Assembly: GCA_014896315.1 (NCBI GenBank)
Contig: JADBKP010000001.1
Location: 457,557-521,556 of the forward strand
Direction: 5' to 3'
DNA: 64,000 nucleotides
DNA from: Limnochordales bacterium
GTDB taxonomy: Bacteria; Bacillota; Limnochordia; Limnochordales; DUMU01
Shown here in pieces: positions 17,622 to 25,950 of the stretch. The position numbers and the translations under genes were made by a program. The notes beneath the pieces were generated by a model. It was not told where the DNA came from. It saw nothing but the letters and a program-made list of their open reading frames with translations, and did no database searches. Each line of letters opens with the position of its first letter. Position 1 is the stretch's first letter.

Positions 17622-19802
17622 ATGAAACGTCGATTTCCTGACCGGCACGCCTGCCGGTTGACAGCGGCGGGTATCCTGGGCGGGTTTCTCGCTGCCAGTG
17701 TCCTCCTGGCAGTGGGTAGCACTGTAGGGAACGTTCCGGTAATACCGGCGGTAGCGGCTGCGGCAGCAGCTACAACTGCCAAGCCAACCGATTTACCGCC
17801 GCCCATGTACACTCCGGCCGTGCCGGGTGAATCAGCAGTGGCTGACCTTGTCAGTGAGGAGCGGCTGCTGGCGGACGTGCGGGCACTGGTGGCAGTAGGT
17901 AACCGCTTTGGCGGTTCACGATCGAATCAAGCGGCGGCCAAGTACGCAGAAGAACAACTGCGAAAACTGGGCCTCGAAGTGGAGGTCGTCAACGATCCAC
18001 CGGCGGTATGGACCTTTGACCAGGGCCCGTACAGCCTCACCCTCGTTTCACCGACTGACACCGGAATCCGTTTCGACGCCGCACACCCGTACAATTTCTC
18101 TGCGAGGGTCGACCAGCCCCAAGTAGACGTGACTGCCGAGGTAGTATACGTAGGTACGGGTGACAAGGCCGAGCAGTATCAGCAGGCAGCGGGGAAGATC
18201 GTACTGATGGACGGATCGCCGCGCCGCAACGGTAAACTGGCCGCCGATGCCGGAGCGGTGGCCATCCTCACCGATTACCCGAACAATCCGGAAGTTTATA
18301 GGGACGCGGCAATGCTAGCGTCGCTCTCTCCCACGGATGAGGGACGCCTGCCGGTAATGGCGCTTTCGTATACCGAGGGGCAGGCACTGAAAGAGTTGCT
18401 CTCCGCGAGCACCCAGCCGGTGGTGGTCAACCTCAAGATCAACCAGCATATCTACCAGGCTGAACCGGTTACCGTGATTGCCCGCCTCACGCCTCCGGAT
18501 GCCAGCAGCCGGGGCAGGACAGGAAGTCAGAAGTTCTTTGCCATCCTGGCCCACGGTGATGGCGACTCGGGTGGCCCGTCCGCTGACGACAACGCCTCCG
18601 GTGTTGCGGCTGTGCTGGAAATCGCCCGTGTACTCAAGACGGCCATGGATAAAGGGATATGGAAACCGACGTTCGGGCTTGAGTTCCTGGTCCTCGGCAA
18701 GGAGTACCACAGCTCCGCTGCGTGGATCAAAGCGAATGCCAACCGGCTCGACGATCTGCTGGGCGTGATCAATTTCGACGAGGTGGGGACCGGTGCCAGC
18801 CGCGATGCGATCTTCTTCGAATCGCCGGATGTTCCCTACAATGAACTGCTGTTGCGGACCTTCGATAGCGTCGGCCGCGATTATGCAGGGCTTCCGGGCT
18901 ACTGGAAGGAGTATGCAACGGACGATTCCCTGGGTGGGACGGATTCGTATGCGTTTCTCGCCCCGTGGACTGCACGGGGTAACGGGCGTTTTGACGGATC
19001 GCAGCTGATTCCCGCCAGCACCGTCTTTACCGCCGCCTGGTATACCCCGGACGTCATCGACCAGGTTCCTTATTGGCCCAACAAGGGGCTTGCTCCCGGC
19101 GATCCCGTAGTGGTGGATAGCTCGTCATATTATCACTCCTCTCGTGACCTGCCGGAGACGACGACAGAAAAGGAGCCTTTCAACCTTGTCAATGCCGCCA
19201 AGGCCGGCGTGCTCGCGTTGATACGGTTGCAGGCGCTTTTTAGCCGGGCGACCCCCTTTGCTGACGACGCGACCGCGCGTTTTGATCCCAACCGTCTCTA
19301 TGCCGAGGCACTTTATGCCGCCGGCGTGTGGCAGCCGCCGCTGGCCGACAGGGAAGATCCCCTGAGCAGGCCGGTAGCGGATTTGGCGGGCGTTCCTACC
19401 GTCGGCGAAGTAGCCCGGCTAGCCTATGCCCTTTCGGGGGAGGAGAGGGTACCAGCTGGGGTACAAGCACCCGAAGCTGCACTCTCCCGGTTGGGTTTTG
19501 TCAACATCCTGGTCGAAGCTACCGGCGAGGCTCTACCTGATGCCGAGGCCACCGATAAGCTGCTCAAGGAAGCGGGACTGGCAGACGAGGACTCACTGGC
19601 GAACGCCGGGCCGAACGCGCGGGCTGCCGTAGCTTTAGCCCTGCAGAAGGGGTGGCTCTTGCCCAACTACAACGAAGACGGCGACCCGGTCTTCCAGGCC
19701 GATGCTCCCATTTCCCGGGGTGAGGTACTCAAGCGGCTTTACTGGGTGCTGGTATGGGAGCCGCAGGTACTCGGGGTAAGTACGGTCCAGGTGGGATCCT
19801 GA
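17622..19802 (+). CDS. Secreted M28 family metallopeptidase with C-terminal SLH-like region
   Basis: A 726-residue exported zinc peptidase. A signal peptide (basic start, hydrophobic AAGILGGFLAASVLLAVG) is followed by an Ala-rich stretch. An insert resembling a PA (protease-associated) domain comes before the catalytic core. Likely metal ligands appear in AHGDGDSGGPSADDNASGVA (about residues 309-328), LEFLVLGKE (about 353-361) and INFDEVG (about 383-389). The C-terminal 150 residues show degenerate S-layer-homology character, ending in PISRGEVLKRLYWVL, which suggests cell-wall anchoring. The ATG at 17622 follows GGGAGGG. It probably degrades peptides at the cell surface. Confidence 0.82.
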   Translation: MKRRFPDRHACRLTAAGILGGFLAASVLLAVGSTVGNVPVIPAVAAAAAATTAKPTDLPPPMYTPAVPGESAVADLVSEERLLADVRALVAVGNRFGGSRSNQAAAKYAEEQLRKLGLEVEVVNDPPAVWTFDQGPYSLTLVSPTDTGIRFDAAHPYNFSARVDQPQVDVTAEVVYVGTGDKAEQYQQAAGKIVLMDGSPRRNGKLAADAGAVAILTDYPNNPEVYRDAAMLASLSPTDEGRLPVMALSYTEGQALKELLSASTQPVVVNLKINQHIYQAEPVTVIARLTPPDASSRGRTGSQKFFAILAHGDGDSGGPSADDNASGVAAVLEIARVLKTAMDKGIWKPTFGLEFLVLGKEYHSSAAWIKANANRLDDLLGVINFDEVGTGASRDAIFFESPDVPYNELLLRTFDSVGRDYAGLPGYWKEYATDDSLGGTDSYAFLAPWTARGNGRFDGSQLIPASTVFTAAWYTPDVIDQVPYWPNKGLAPGDPVVVDSSSYYHSSRDLPETTTEKEPFNLVNAAKAGVLALIRLQALFSRATPFADDATARFDPNRLYAEALYAAGVWQPPLADREDPLSRPVADLAGVPTVGEVARLAYALSGEERVPAGVQAPEAALSRLGFVNILVEATGEALPDAEATDKLLKEAGLADEDSLANAGPNARAAVALALQKGWLLPNYNEDGDPVFQADAPISRGEVLKRLYWVLVWEPQVLGVSTVQVGS

Positions 19803-19891
19803 GGTCTTAAGGAGTGTAACCGGGGTGCCATACGCGAGTTAGTTGAGCTTGACTAGCAGCCGGGAGATTCCGGCGTGGTGGCCTGGTGAAG

Positions 19892-19931
19892 GGCAGCGGG
19901 GAACGGCTATATCCTGTCGTTCCCTGCTGCC
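19892..19931. terminator. Bidirectional terminator between convergent peptidase and radical SAM genes
   Basis: Arms GGCAGCGGGGAACG (19892-19905) and CGTTCCCTGCTGCC (19918-19931) pair along 14 bases with one G-U pair and a 12-base loop. It lies between two convergent stop codons. Confidence 0.6.
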
Positions 19932-19972
19932 GCCGACCCGCCATGACGCCGAGGAAGACCTGGCGACGTGGT

Positions 19973-20950
19973 TTAGAAGAGGATACTGACTGTCAGCCCC
20001 AAGCCGGCCGCAGCTTCGGTGACTGTCTCCCGGAGCCGGTTGAGATAGCCGTGGGGCCTCGTGGTGTACTCCCGTAGGACCCGGGCGGCTTCAGCGGGGG
20101 CTGCTTTTAGAAACCGGCTGACGGAAGCAGGGTACGGGTTAAAGCGGTCCACCATCACCCTGACAACGCCGGCATCACGGATCGCCGCAAGGATCGAACG
20201 TACGGCCCGCTCGGAGTCGGAATGATAGGGGAGAACCGGGCTCAGGAATGCCCACGTGGAGATCCCGGCGTCGGCCATCCGCCTAAGAGCAGCAAGTCTC
20301 CTTGTAGCGGGTGACGCCCCCGGCTCATACCGGTTGCTCACCGTATCGTCCGTGGTTGTGATAGTCATACCAACTTCAATACGAGGGATATCCTGGAAGA
20401 CATCAAGGTCGCGTAGGACCAGGTCCGATTTGGTCAGGATGGAGACCCTGAGCCAGGGATCGGGCGGCGACCTGTGAGGGTCAAAGAACTGGCGATCCGG
20501 AGCACCAGGAAGCGGCTGTTCTTGTGGTGCTTTGACCGCTATGGCGATGGTCTCCAGGCAGGCCCGCGTGATCCTGTAAGTCCGCTCGAGTGGCTGATAG
20601 GCGTCGGTGACGCTCGATATAAAAACAGCCGGCGGACCGTTTTGAACCTTGCTCCGCAGGCGCTGCAGGTCTCGCCGCAGTACGTCGGCCACGTTCACCT
20701 TCACGTCCACCCACCGGCCCCAGGGCTGCTCGTGCGGTGCGAACCTGGCCATGAACGAGGCGTAGCAATAGGTGCAACCGTGAGCGCAGCCAGTGTACGG
20801 GTTCAGAGCAAAATCAGCGATGCCCGACTTAACCAGTGCCGATTTGCAGAGAACTTCCCGCACCGTTACCCCACCGTCCTCACCTCTCTTCTCTATAGAA
20901 TACACGTTCGGTGGCCGCCATGCGATTTCGCCTTCGGGACGTCGGGCCAC
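19973..20950 (-). CDS. Radical SAM protein of the Spl/Rv2578c type
   Basis: A 325-residue radical SAM enzyme. The cluster motif is CAHGCTYC (C55, C59, C62), preceded by FALNPYTG, the arrangement seen in the Spl-like (spore photoproduct lyase-related) group. Downstream elements include VFISSVTDAYQPLERTYRITR and SILTKSDLVLRDLDVF, also usual for this group, and GMTITTTDDTVSNRYEP. True SplB repairs spore photoproduct, but this subgroup is broad and mostly uncharacterised, so I do not assign a reaction. The start is a GTG at 20950 with AAGGG/GAGG upstream. It lies 65 bases downstream of fabH on the same strand. Confidence 0.8.
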   Translation of the reverse strand: MARRPEGEIAWRPPNVYSIEKRGEDGGVTVREVLCKSALVKSGIADFALNPYTGCAHGCTYCYASFMARFAPHEQPWGRWVDVKVNVADVLRRDLQRLRSKVQNGPPAVFISSVTDAYQPLERTYRITRACLETIAIAVKAPQEQPLPGAPDRQFFDPHRSPPDPWLRVSILTKSDLVLRDLDVFQDIPRIEVGMTITTTDDTVSNRYEPGASPATRRLAALRRMADAGISTWAFLSPVLPYHSDSERAVRSILAAIRDAGVVRVMVDRFNPYPASVSRFLKAAPAEAARVLREYTTRPHGYLNRLRETVTEAAAGLGLTVSILF

Positions 20951-21015
20951 CAGATGGCCTCAGCCCTTGCCGTGATTTACCTGGTTCGTGAAGTTAACGG
21001 CGAACTCGAGCGAGG

Positions 21016-21990
21016 TTATCCCAGCCAGGTCACCAGCGTCACGCCCCACGCCAACCCGGCCCCAAAACCCACGAGGGCCAAAAGATCGCCCGGCTCCACT
21101 CGTCCCTGTTCGACCGCTTCCACCAGCGCCAAGGGAATGGAAGCGGCCGACGTGTTGCCATACCGGTCGATGTTGATCATGAGCTGCTCGGGCCGCAGGC
21201 CGAGCTGCTTGTACGCCGCCTCAATCAAGCGGGCATTGGCCTGGTGGGGGATCACGAGCTTGAGGTCTTCAACCGTAAGACCCGCATTTTGCAACGCCTG
21301 ATGCAAGGAAGCTACCAAAATGGATACCCCAAACCGGTAGACTTCTCGACCGTTCATCCGCAGGTATTGGCCATCGTGGCTCCCCAAGGGCTCGGACGGG
21401 TAAGATGCCGGGGCAAACAGCAGCTGCCACCTTGTCCCATCGGCGCCGAGGCACCAGTGGAACGGGACATGGTTGGGCGCCTGTTGCAGCACCACAGCTC
21501 CTGCTGCGTCCCCGAACAGGATGGCCGTGCTCCGATCCTGGCCGTCCACCACCCGCGACATGAGGTCGACGCCGACGACCAGTACACAGCGGTAAGTCCC
21601 CGTCCGGATGAACTGCCCTGCGACGGCCACCCCGTATGGGAAGCCCGCACAGGCCGCCGACAGGTCGAAAGCAGCCGCTTGTCGGGCTCCCAGCCTGCCC
21701 TGAACGAGGCAGGCCGTGGAGGGCATCCGGTAGTCCGGGGTACTGGTTGCTACCACGATGAGATCCAGATCGTTGGGGGTCAGCCTGGCGCTTTCAAGGG
21801 CCGCTTCGGCTGCCTGAACGGCGAGATCCGACGACGCGGTTGCCGGTCCCGCAATCCGTCGCTCGCGGATGCCAGTGCGTGCCTCGATCCATTCTTCGGA
21901 ACAGCCCAGACGTTGGGCCAGCTCATGGTTATCGAGACGCCGACCTGGTACACATGCGCCCACGCCTACGAGCGCCACTGAAAAATCCAT
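21016..21990 (-). CDS. fabH: 3-oxoacyl-[acyl-carrier-protein] synthase III family protein
   Basis: Catalyses the first condensation of fatty-acid synthesis, acetyl-CoA (or branched acyl-CoA) with malonyl-ACP. The 324-residue protein keeps the full triad: Cys114 in LSAACAGFPYG, His in VIPHQANARLIEAA (about 249) and Asn in RYGNTSAASIPLALVEA (about 280). The adapter motif GDAAGAVVL is also present. It sits alone, without other fab genes or acpP, next to a glycosyltransferase, TetR regulator and patatin. It may therefore serve membrane remodelling or a secondary pathway rather than bulk synthesis; this is inference. Confidence 0.9.
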   Translation of the reverse strand: MDFSVALVGVGACVPGRRLDNHELAQRLGCSEEWIEARTGIRERRIAGPATASSDLAVQAAEAALESARLTPNDLDLIVVATSTPDYRMPSTACLVQGRLGARQAAAFDLSAACAGFPYGVAVAGQFIRTGTYRCVLVVGVDLMSRVVDGQDRSTAILFGDAAGAVVLQQAPNHVPFHWCLGADGTRWQLLFAPASYPSEPLGSHDGQYLRMNGREVYRFGVSILVASLHQALQNAGLTVEDLKLVIPHQANARLIEAAYKQLGLRPEQLMINIDRYGNTSAASIPLALVEAVEQGRVEPGDLLALVGFGAGLAWGVTLVTWLG

Positions 21991-22215
21991 AACCCAAGGT
22001 GCCCCCCACGCGCCCCTATTTTGCGCTAACGATATAGCCGCCCGTGTCTCTTGTTCGAGGGTATCGGCCAGTTCGGTGCCATTGGGCTGAACTCTCGTCG
22101 AGGAAACGGGCTCGTTTGCCGGTCAACACCGTCTCCGGGCCCGGGTGGGTGGATGGAGTAGGCCCCCGACCCGGCCACCATTGCCCGCAGAGGGTGATCG
22201 ATGCGCCGAAAATGA

Positions 22216-22530
22216 TCCCCGCTCCCGCAGGCGGTCTATAGCGGCCATCACCTTGTCGAACACGCCAGAGCCCCGCCGCTCGTCGGCCTCTTCCTTCCAC
22301 CCCTCCTGGCTGATGGCCGGCGAGCAGTTGCCCAGCTCGGCCAGCCGGCCGGCCACCTTGTTGGTGATCAGGATGCCGTTGGTGTAAACCATGAAGGTGG
22401 CATCGGTATGGTTTGCCAGTACGTCGGCGCCTTCTCGCAGATAGCCGGGTCGCACATCAGGTAGGCCAGGGCGGCGTCGACGGCCGTCTTTGCCTCCTTC
22501 CGAGCGACGCTAAGCTGGGCCTCTAAGCTT
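22216..22530 (-). pseudogene. Remnant of a radical SAM gene
   Basis: Two frames hold pieces of what was probably one radical SAM protein. From about 22455 to 22216 the product reads DATFMVYTNGILITNKVAGR, then LAELGNCSPAISQEGWKEEA, then DERRGSGVFDKVMAAIDRLR. This is the conserved middle of a radical SAM family (TNGxxI, ISxEG, DxRRG motifs). Just upstream, in the frame of the glycosyltransferase, KTAVDAALAYLM may be the former N-terminal helical part. The CxxxCxxC cluster motif is absent and the region after DRLRERG is scrambled, so it is a decayed fragment. The bases from 21991 to 22215 show no gene. Confidence 0.6.
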
Positions 22531-23768
22531 TTATTCACCTCACCGGTGCTCTTTGGGCGCCGCCCACGCGTGTGACAGGTGGTCTCGACCGACGCCCTGG
22601 CGTCGATCACCGATTCGTAGAGCCGTTCGAGCAAGGCGATGGACGCATTTACACTGTGGCGCACCGCAGTCTCCCGTGCCAGCGCGGCCATGGTCCACCG
22701 AAGATCCTGGTTCTCAAGTAGACGCAGGGCCGCCTCCGCCAGGGCCCGCCCGTCGCCCGGGGAGACCAAGAAGCCGTTTTTTCCGTCCTCAACGAGCTCC
22801 GGTACGGCGCCGCCTCTGACGCCGACGACGGGAAGCCCGCTAGCCATCGCCTCAAGTACGGCCAACCCCTGGGTCTCAACGGCCGAGGGGAAGACCAGGA
22901 CGTCGGCGTCCCGGTACACCTCCGGCATGTGCTCCCATGCCACGTATCCAACCAGGTGGAGCCGCCCGGCCTGCAGGAAGGGCCCGAGCTCATGCAGCAG
23001 ATGCCCGCGCCAAGGGCCATCACCGACTACCCGAAAAGATGCAACTGGATGGAAACTCAGGAGGTGCCGAATAGCAACCACCAGTTCAGCCATGCCTTTT
23101 TCCGCGCTTAGGCGGCCCACATAGAGCGCGGTTGGCGGCCGATCCCACCGGTCACGGTTCACGGACAAGTCTGGTGGGGCCTGCCAGGCGGGTGTAAATC
23201 GCTGAACGTCGACACCGTTGGAAAGCACAACGACCGGTGTGCGAAGCTCCTGGTCGAGGAGTTTGGCGGCCGCCGACCGGCTGGGCGCGGTCACAAGATG
23301 CGCACGGCTGTAAAACGCAACCTCGGCCCGTGCCACCAGGCCAAGCAACCCGGTGGTCCGGCCCCGCAGCAGCCAGCGTGCATACGCCTCGGTCCACCCG
23401 GTGACGTTGGCATGATAGGTGGCAACCACCGGAAGGGAAAGCCGATGTGCCGCCCACATACCGAGCCAGCTAGTAGGGAAGGGCGTGTGCAGATGCACGA
23501 CGTCCGGATTCCACCGGGCAAGTTCGCGGAGAACAAACGGATAACTGTAGGCAATCCGGCTATCCGGAGCCAGCGCCCCCACCCCGGGCAGCGTAAAGGC
23601 GGGTACGAACATGAGGTCACCCGGATGCGTGGGGCCGCCCCGCTGCGGCAGAGTGAAAACCCGTACGTTGTGGCCGCGGGCCACAAGGTGGTCGTGCATC
23701 TGGATGACCGCCCGGGTCAGCCCGCCCACGTTCTCCCGAAACGACTCAGTGAAGAAAGCGATGCGCAA
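22368..23768 (-). CDS. GT4-type glycosyltransferase, C terminus fused to pseudogene sequence
   Basis: A GT-B fold transferase that moves a sugar from a nucleotide donor to an acceptor, probably a lipid, at the cytoplasmic membrane. The N-terminal domain starts RIAFFTESFRENVGGLTRAV; later LHTPFPTSWLGMWAAHR. The donor-binding part has YVGRLSAEKGM, VGDGPWR, and the E-x7-E region ETQGLAVLEAMASGLPVVG. I prefer the TTG at 23768, placed eight bases after GAAAGGACGG; a GTG at 23792 is the alternative. The last ~45 residues (after RRPKSTGEVNKS) come from a decayed radical SAM gene, so the original stop appears to have been lost. A divergent TetR gene shares its upstream region. Confidence 0.8.
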   Translation of the reverse strand: MRIAFFTESFRENVGGLTRAVIQMHDHLVARGHNVRVFTLPQRGGPTHPGDLMFVPAFTLPGVGALAPDSRIAYSYPFVLRELARWNPDVVHLHTPFPTSWLGMWAAHRLSLPVVATYHANVTGWTEAYARWLLRGRTTGLLGLVARAEVAFYSRAHLVTAPSRSAAAKLLDQELRTPVVVLSNGVDVQRFTPAWQAPPDLSVNRDRWDRPPTALYVGRLSAEKGMAELVVAIRHLLSFHPVASFRVVGDGPWRGHLLHELGPFLQAGRLHLVGYVAWEHMPEVYRDADVLVFPSAVETQGLAVLEAMASGLPVVGVRGGAVPELVEDGKNGFLVSPGDGRALAEAALRLLENQDLRWTMAALARETAVRHSVNASIALLERLYESVIDARASVETTCHTRGRRPKSTGEVNKSLEAQLSVARKEAKTAVDAALAYLMCDPAICEKAPTYWQTIPMPPSWFTPTAS

Positions 23769-23786
23769 TCGATCCGTCCTTTCCGT

Positions 23787-23815
23787 TTGCACGCTTGGGA
23801 CGTCCCCATTATAAT
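23787..23815 (+). promoter_or_regulatory. Strong sigma-A promoter of the tetR-patatin operon
   Basis: TTGCAC at 23787-23792, a 17-base spacer and a perfect TATAAT at 23810-23815. The -10 lies inside the palindrome CATTATAATG, so it can also be read as a -10 toward the glycosyltransferase. Confidence 0.75.
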
Positions 23816-23822
23816 GTGAATC

Positions 23823-23834
23823 GGTCGTCCGACC
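23823..23834. promoter_or_regulatory. Probable TetR operator
   Basis: GGTCG and CGACC arms with a 2-base centre lie at the expected transcription start of tetR, between the -10 and the gene. This position suits autorepression by the TetR protein encoded 25 bases downstream. Confidence 0.55.
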
Positions 23835-23858
23835 AAGAGGGGTGGGTAGACACAGCCT

Positions 23859-24467
23859 ATGCGCTCAAGTTCACGCGAGGCGACGAGTGAAACCATTCTG
23901 GATGCGGCGTACCGATGCCTGGTTAAACAGGGATATGCCGCGGTGTCCATGCGTCAGATCGCCCGTGAAGCAGGTGTCGCGCTAAGCCAGCTTCACTACT
24001 ACTTCCAGTCCAAGGAACGCCTGTTCATCGAAGTGATGCGGCGTACGACCGAGCAGCACATACAAGAGGTGGTGGGCTGGTTAACTGATCTCGGTGCGGA
24101 GCAACGCCTTAACGGACTGGTAGGCATCGTTCGAGCCAAACTCCTTGAGGATCCCGGGTGGTTCCGGCTGCTGTTCGACTTCAGCAGCCTGGCTTTTCGG
24201 AACGCGGAGGTGCGCCGCCTACTCCGCCACCTGTTCAAGGAGGTAGCTGATGAGGCTGCCCGGCGTGTCATCAGTATGTGGCAGACTTCGCCAGCGGAGG
24301 TGTCCCAGTCTCGCCTGGCACGCCTGTCGCCGGAAACCGTGGGCCGCCTTCTCGTGGCTGCCGTCTACGGCCTGGCGCTCCAGGTGCTCATGGAAAGCGA
24401 TGAAACGGACCTGGTAGACCAGCCAGGCTGGTTCGAAGAGCTCCTATCGGCGGTGGGTGCCTCATGA
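23859..24467 (+). CDS. TetR/AcrR family transcriptional regulator
   Basis: A 202-residue repressor. The N-terminal helix-turn-helix spans about residues 11-57: SETILDAAYRCLVKQGYAAV, then MRQIAREAGVALSQLHYYF with SKERLF, the classical TetR pattern. The C-terminal part is a helical ligand-binding domain with no recognisable specificity. The ATG at 23859 is the first in frame. Its stop overlaps the patatin start as ATGA, so the two proteins are translationally coupled. The palindrome just upstream is the likely operator, controlling itself and perhaps the divergent glycosyltransferase. Confidence 0.9.
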   Translation: MRSSSREATSETILDAAYRCLVKQGYAAVSMRQIAREAGVALSQLHYYFQSKERLFIEVMRRTTEQHIQEVVGWLTDLGAEQRLNGLVGIVRAKLLEDPGWFRLLFDFSSLAFRNAEVRRLLRHLFKEVADEAARRVISMWQTSPAEVSQSRLARLSPETVGRLLVAAVYGLALQVLMESDETDLVDQPGWFEELLSAVGAS

Positions 24468-25474
24468 GGCTGTGTAGCGAGCCAGCCGGTGCGCTGCCGG
24501 GAACTGGCGCGCACAGTTTCGTTTCGCCGGTCACCTGGCCAGGTCCGTCATCCATCGGTATTGCCCTCGGGGGAGGGGCTGCCCGCGGAGCCGCCCACGT
24601 CGGCGTGTTGAGGGAGCTCGAACGGCGGGGCATCTCGATCGACGTCGTGGCGGGAACCAGCATCGGCGCCCTAGTGGGGGCTGCCTATGCTGCCGGCCGT
24701 CTTGACCAGCTTGAGGCCTTAGCTCGGTCCCTGACGTGGGGTAAGCTTCTGCGCCTGGCGGACCCCGCCCTCGACGGAGGCCTCGTTCGTGGCCAACGCC
24801 TCGATGCGGTGCTCCAGGGGCTGTTCGGCGAACTTAAGTTCGAGGACCTCCCCCAGCGTCTCGTGCTGGTGGCGGCCGCCCTACCGGATGGTGATCCGGT
24901 GATGCTTACCTCAGGACGACTGGCCGAGGCAGTACGGGCAAGCATGTCTGTCCCCGGACTGTTTCAACCGGTTTGGCACCAAGGCCGATGTCTGGTGGAC
25001 GGAGGGCTGGTTGAGCTTCTGCCGGTACGAGCGGCCAAGGCATGCGGTGCAGAAGTAGTCATCGGAGTGGACATCAGCTCGCCGAACGACATCTGGGGAA
25101 GGCTGACCGAGTGGATGAAGCACATCTACGTCCGCGTCGCCCGGCGACCCCCGCGTTGGGGGCAACCGGGATCTCGAAACGGATCTGCGGGGCAGGCGAT
25201 CGGGCATTTGAGCCTGTGGCAGGTTGTTGGGCATAGCCTGGACGTGGCGGTCAGGTCCCGGGAAACCGTACCGGGGGACGACGAGGCTCAGCCGGACATA
25301 CTTATCCGGCCCGCGGTCCAGACGATGCACGGCCACGAGTTTCTGCGATGGGCTGAGGGCGTGCAAGTCGGCCGCACGGCCGTCGAGGAGGCTTGGCCTC
25401 GCCTCAGCAGGCTTTTGGGGGATGCATCACACTCAGGCACATTCACGTCACGCGCAAGCTTACTGCGCATATGA
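24464..25474 (+). CDS. Patatin-like phospholipase
   Basis: A 336-residue acyl hydrolase of the RssA/patatin type. The oxyanion loop is GIALGGGAARGAAHVGVL. The nucleophile is Ser66 in GTSIG and the aspartate of the catalytic dyad is in LVDGGLVELLPV. There is no signal peptide, so it probably acts on membrane lipids from the cytoplasmic side. Its start overlaps the tetR stop (ATGA). The TetR gene, a glycosyltransferase and FabH next door suggest a small regulated module for membrane lipid turnover; this is inferred from context. Confidence 0.88.
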   Translation: MRLCSEPAGALPGTGAHSFVSPVTWPGPSSIGIALGGGAARGAAHVGVLRELERRGISIDVVAGTSIGALVGAAYAAGRLDQLEALARSLTWGKLLRLADPALDGGLVRGQRLDAVLQGLFGELKFEDLPQRLVLVAAALPDGDPVMLTSGRLAEAVRASMSVPGLFQPVWHQGRCLVDGGLVELLPVRAAKACGAEVVIGVDISSPNDIWGRLTEWMKHIYVRVARRPPRWGQPGSRNGSAGQAIGHLSLWQVVGHSLDVAVRSRETVPGDDEAQPDILIRPAVQTMHGHEFLRWAEGVQVGRTAVEEAWPRLSRLLGDASHSGTFTSRASLLRI

Positions 25475-25950
25475 ATCAGTCGTCCGAATTAGATTCCACG
25501 GCTGTCTGCGATGAGCCGGGACTCCCGGCGGGGCAGGACGGATGGTCGATGATGGGACAGGGGGCGATGAGGTTGGGATGGAAAGGTTGCCGGGAACGGT
25601 AGGCGGCGACCAGAGGCGACCGTAGCGCGTCCAGCAGTACACCTGCCGATTAAACCACGAGTCGTAGGTGTCGAAACTGTCATGCTGCGAGGCGGGAAAG
25701 TGAAAAAGCTCTACGAATTCGAGGAGAAAGGGTACTCCATCCGAGCCTCAGAAGTGCGGCCTCCTCTCTTCTGCCCGGCCGGTGGCCCCGCGAGCTGATG
25801 TTGTAATACTTCCAACTTATCGGGGCAAATCTGTGAAGATTTTCCTGGGACGTAACTGAGGCTACGTTCGACCTGGCGGCCAGCCGGACTCCACGTGTCC
25901 GGCTCGGCTGCCGGTCTGGGCCGAGGAATAGAGAGGGGGATACCAGACCG
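25475..25950. other. Intergenic region with a possible transposase remnant
   Basis: The 476 bases between the patatin and mannosidase genes hold no intact gene. Apart from the short frame at 25682-25798, I see no terminator, tRNA or clear promoter. Confidence 0.4.
25682..25798 (+). pseudogene. Possible N-terminal fragment of an IS21-type transposase
   Basis: A short frame of 38 residues starts MLRGGKVKKLYEFEEKGYSI and then loses resemblance. The opening resembles the start of the IstA helix-turn-helix domain (a KV-x2-LY-x5-KGYSIR pattern), which would normally continue into a recognition helix. Nothing else of an insertion sequence is visible, so at most this is a stub left after deletion. 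The match is short and could be chance. Confidence 0.3.
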
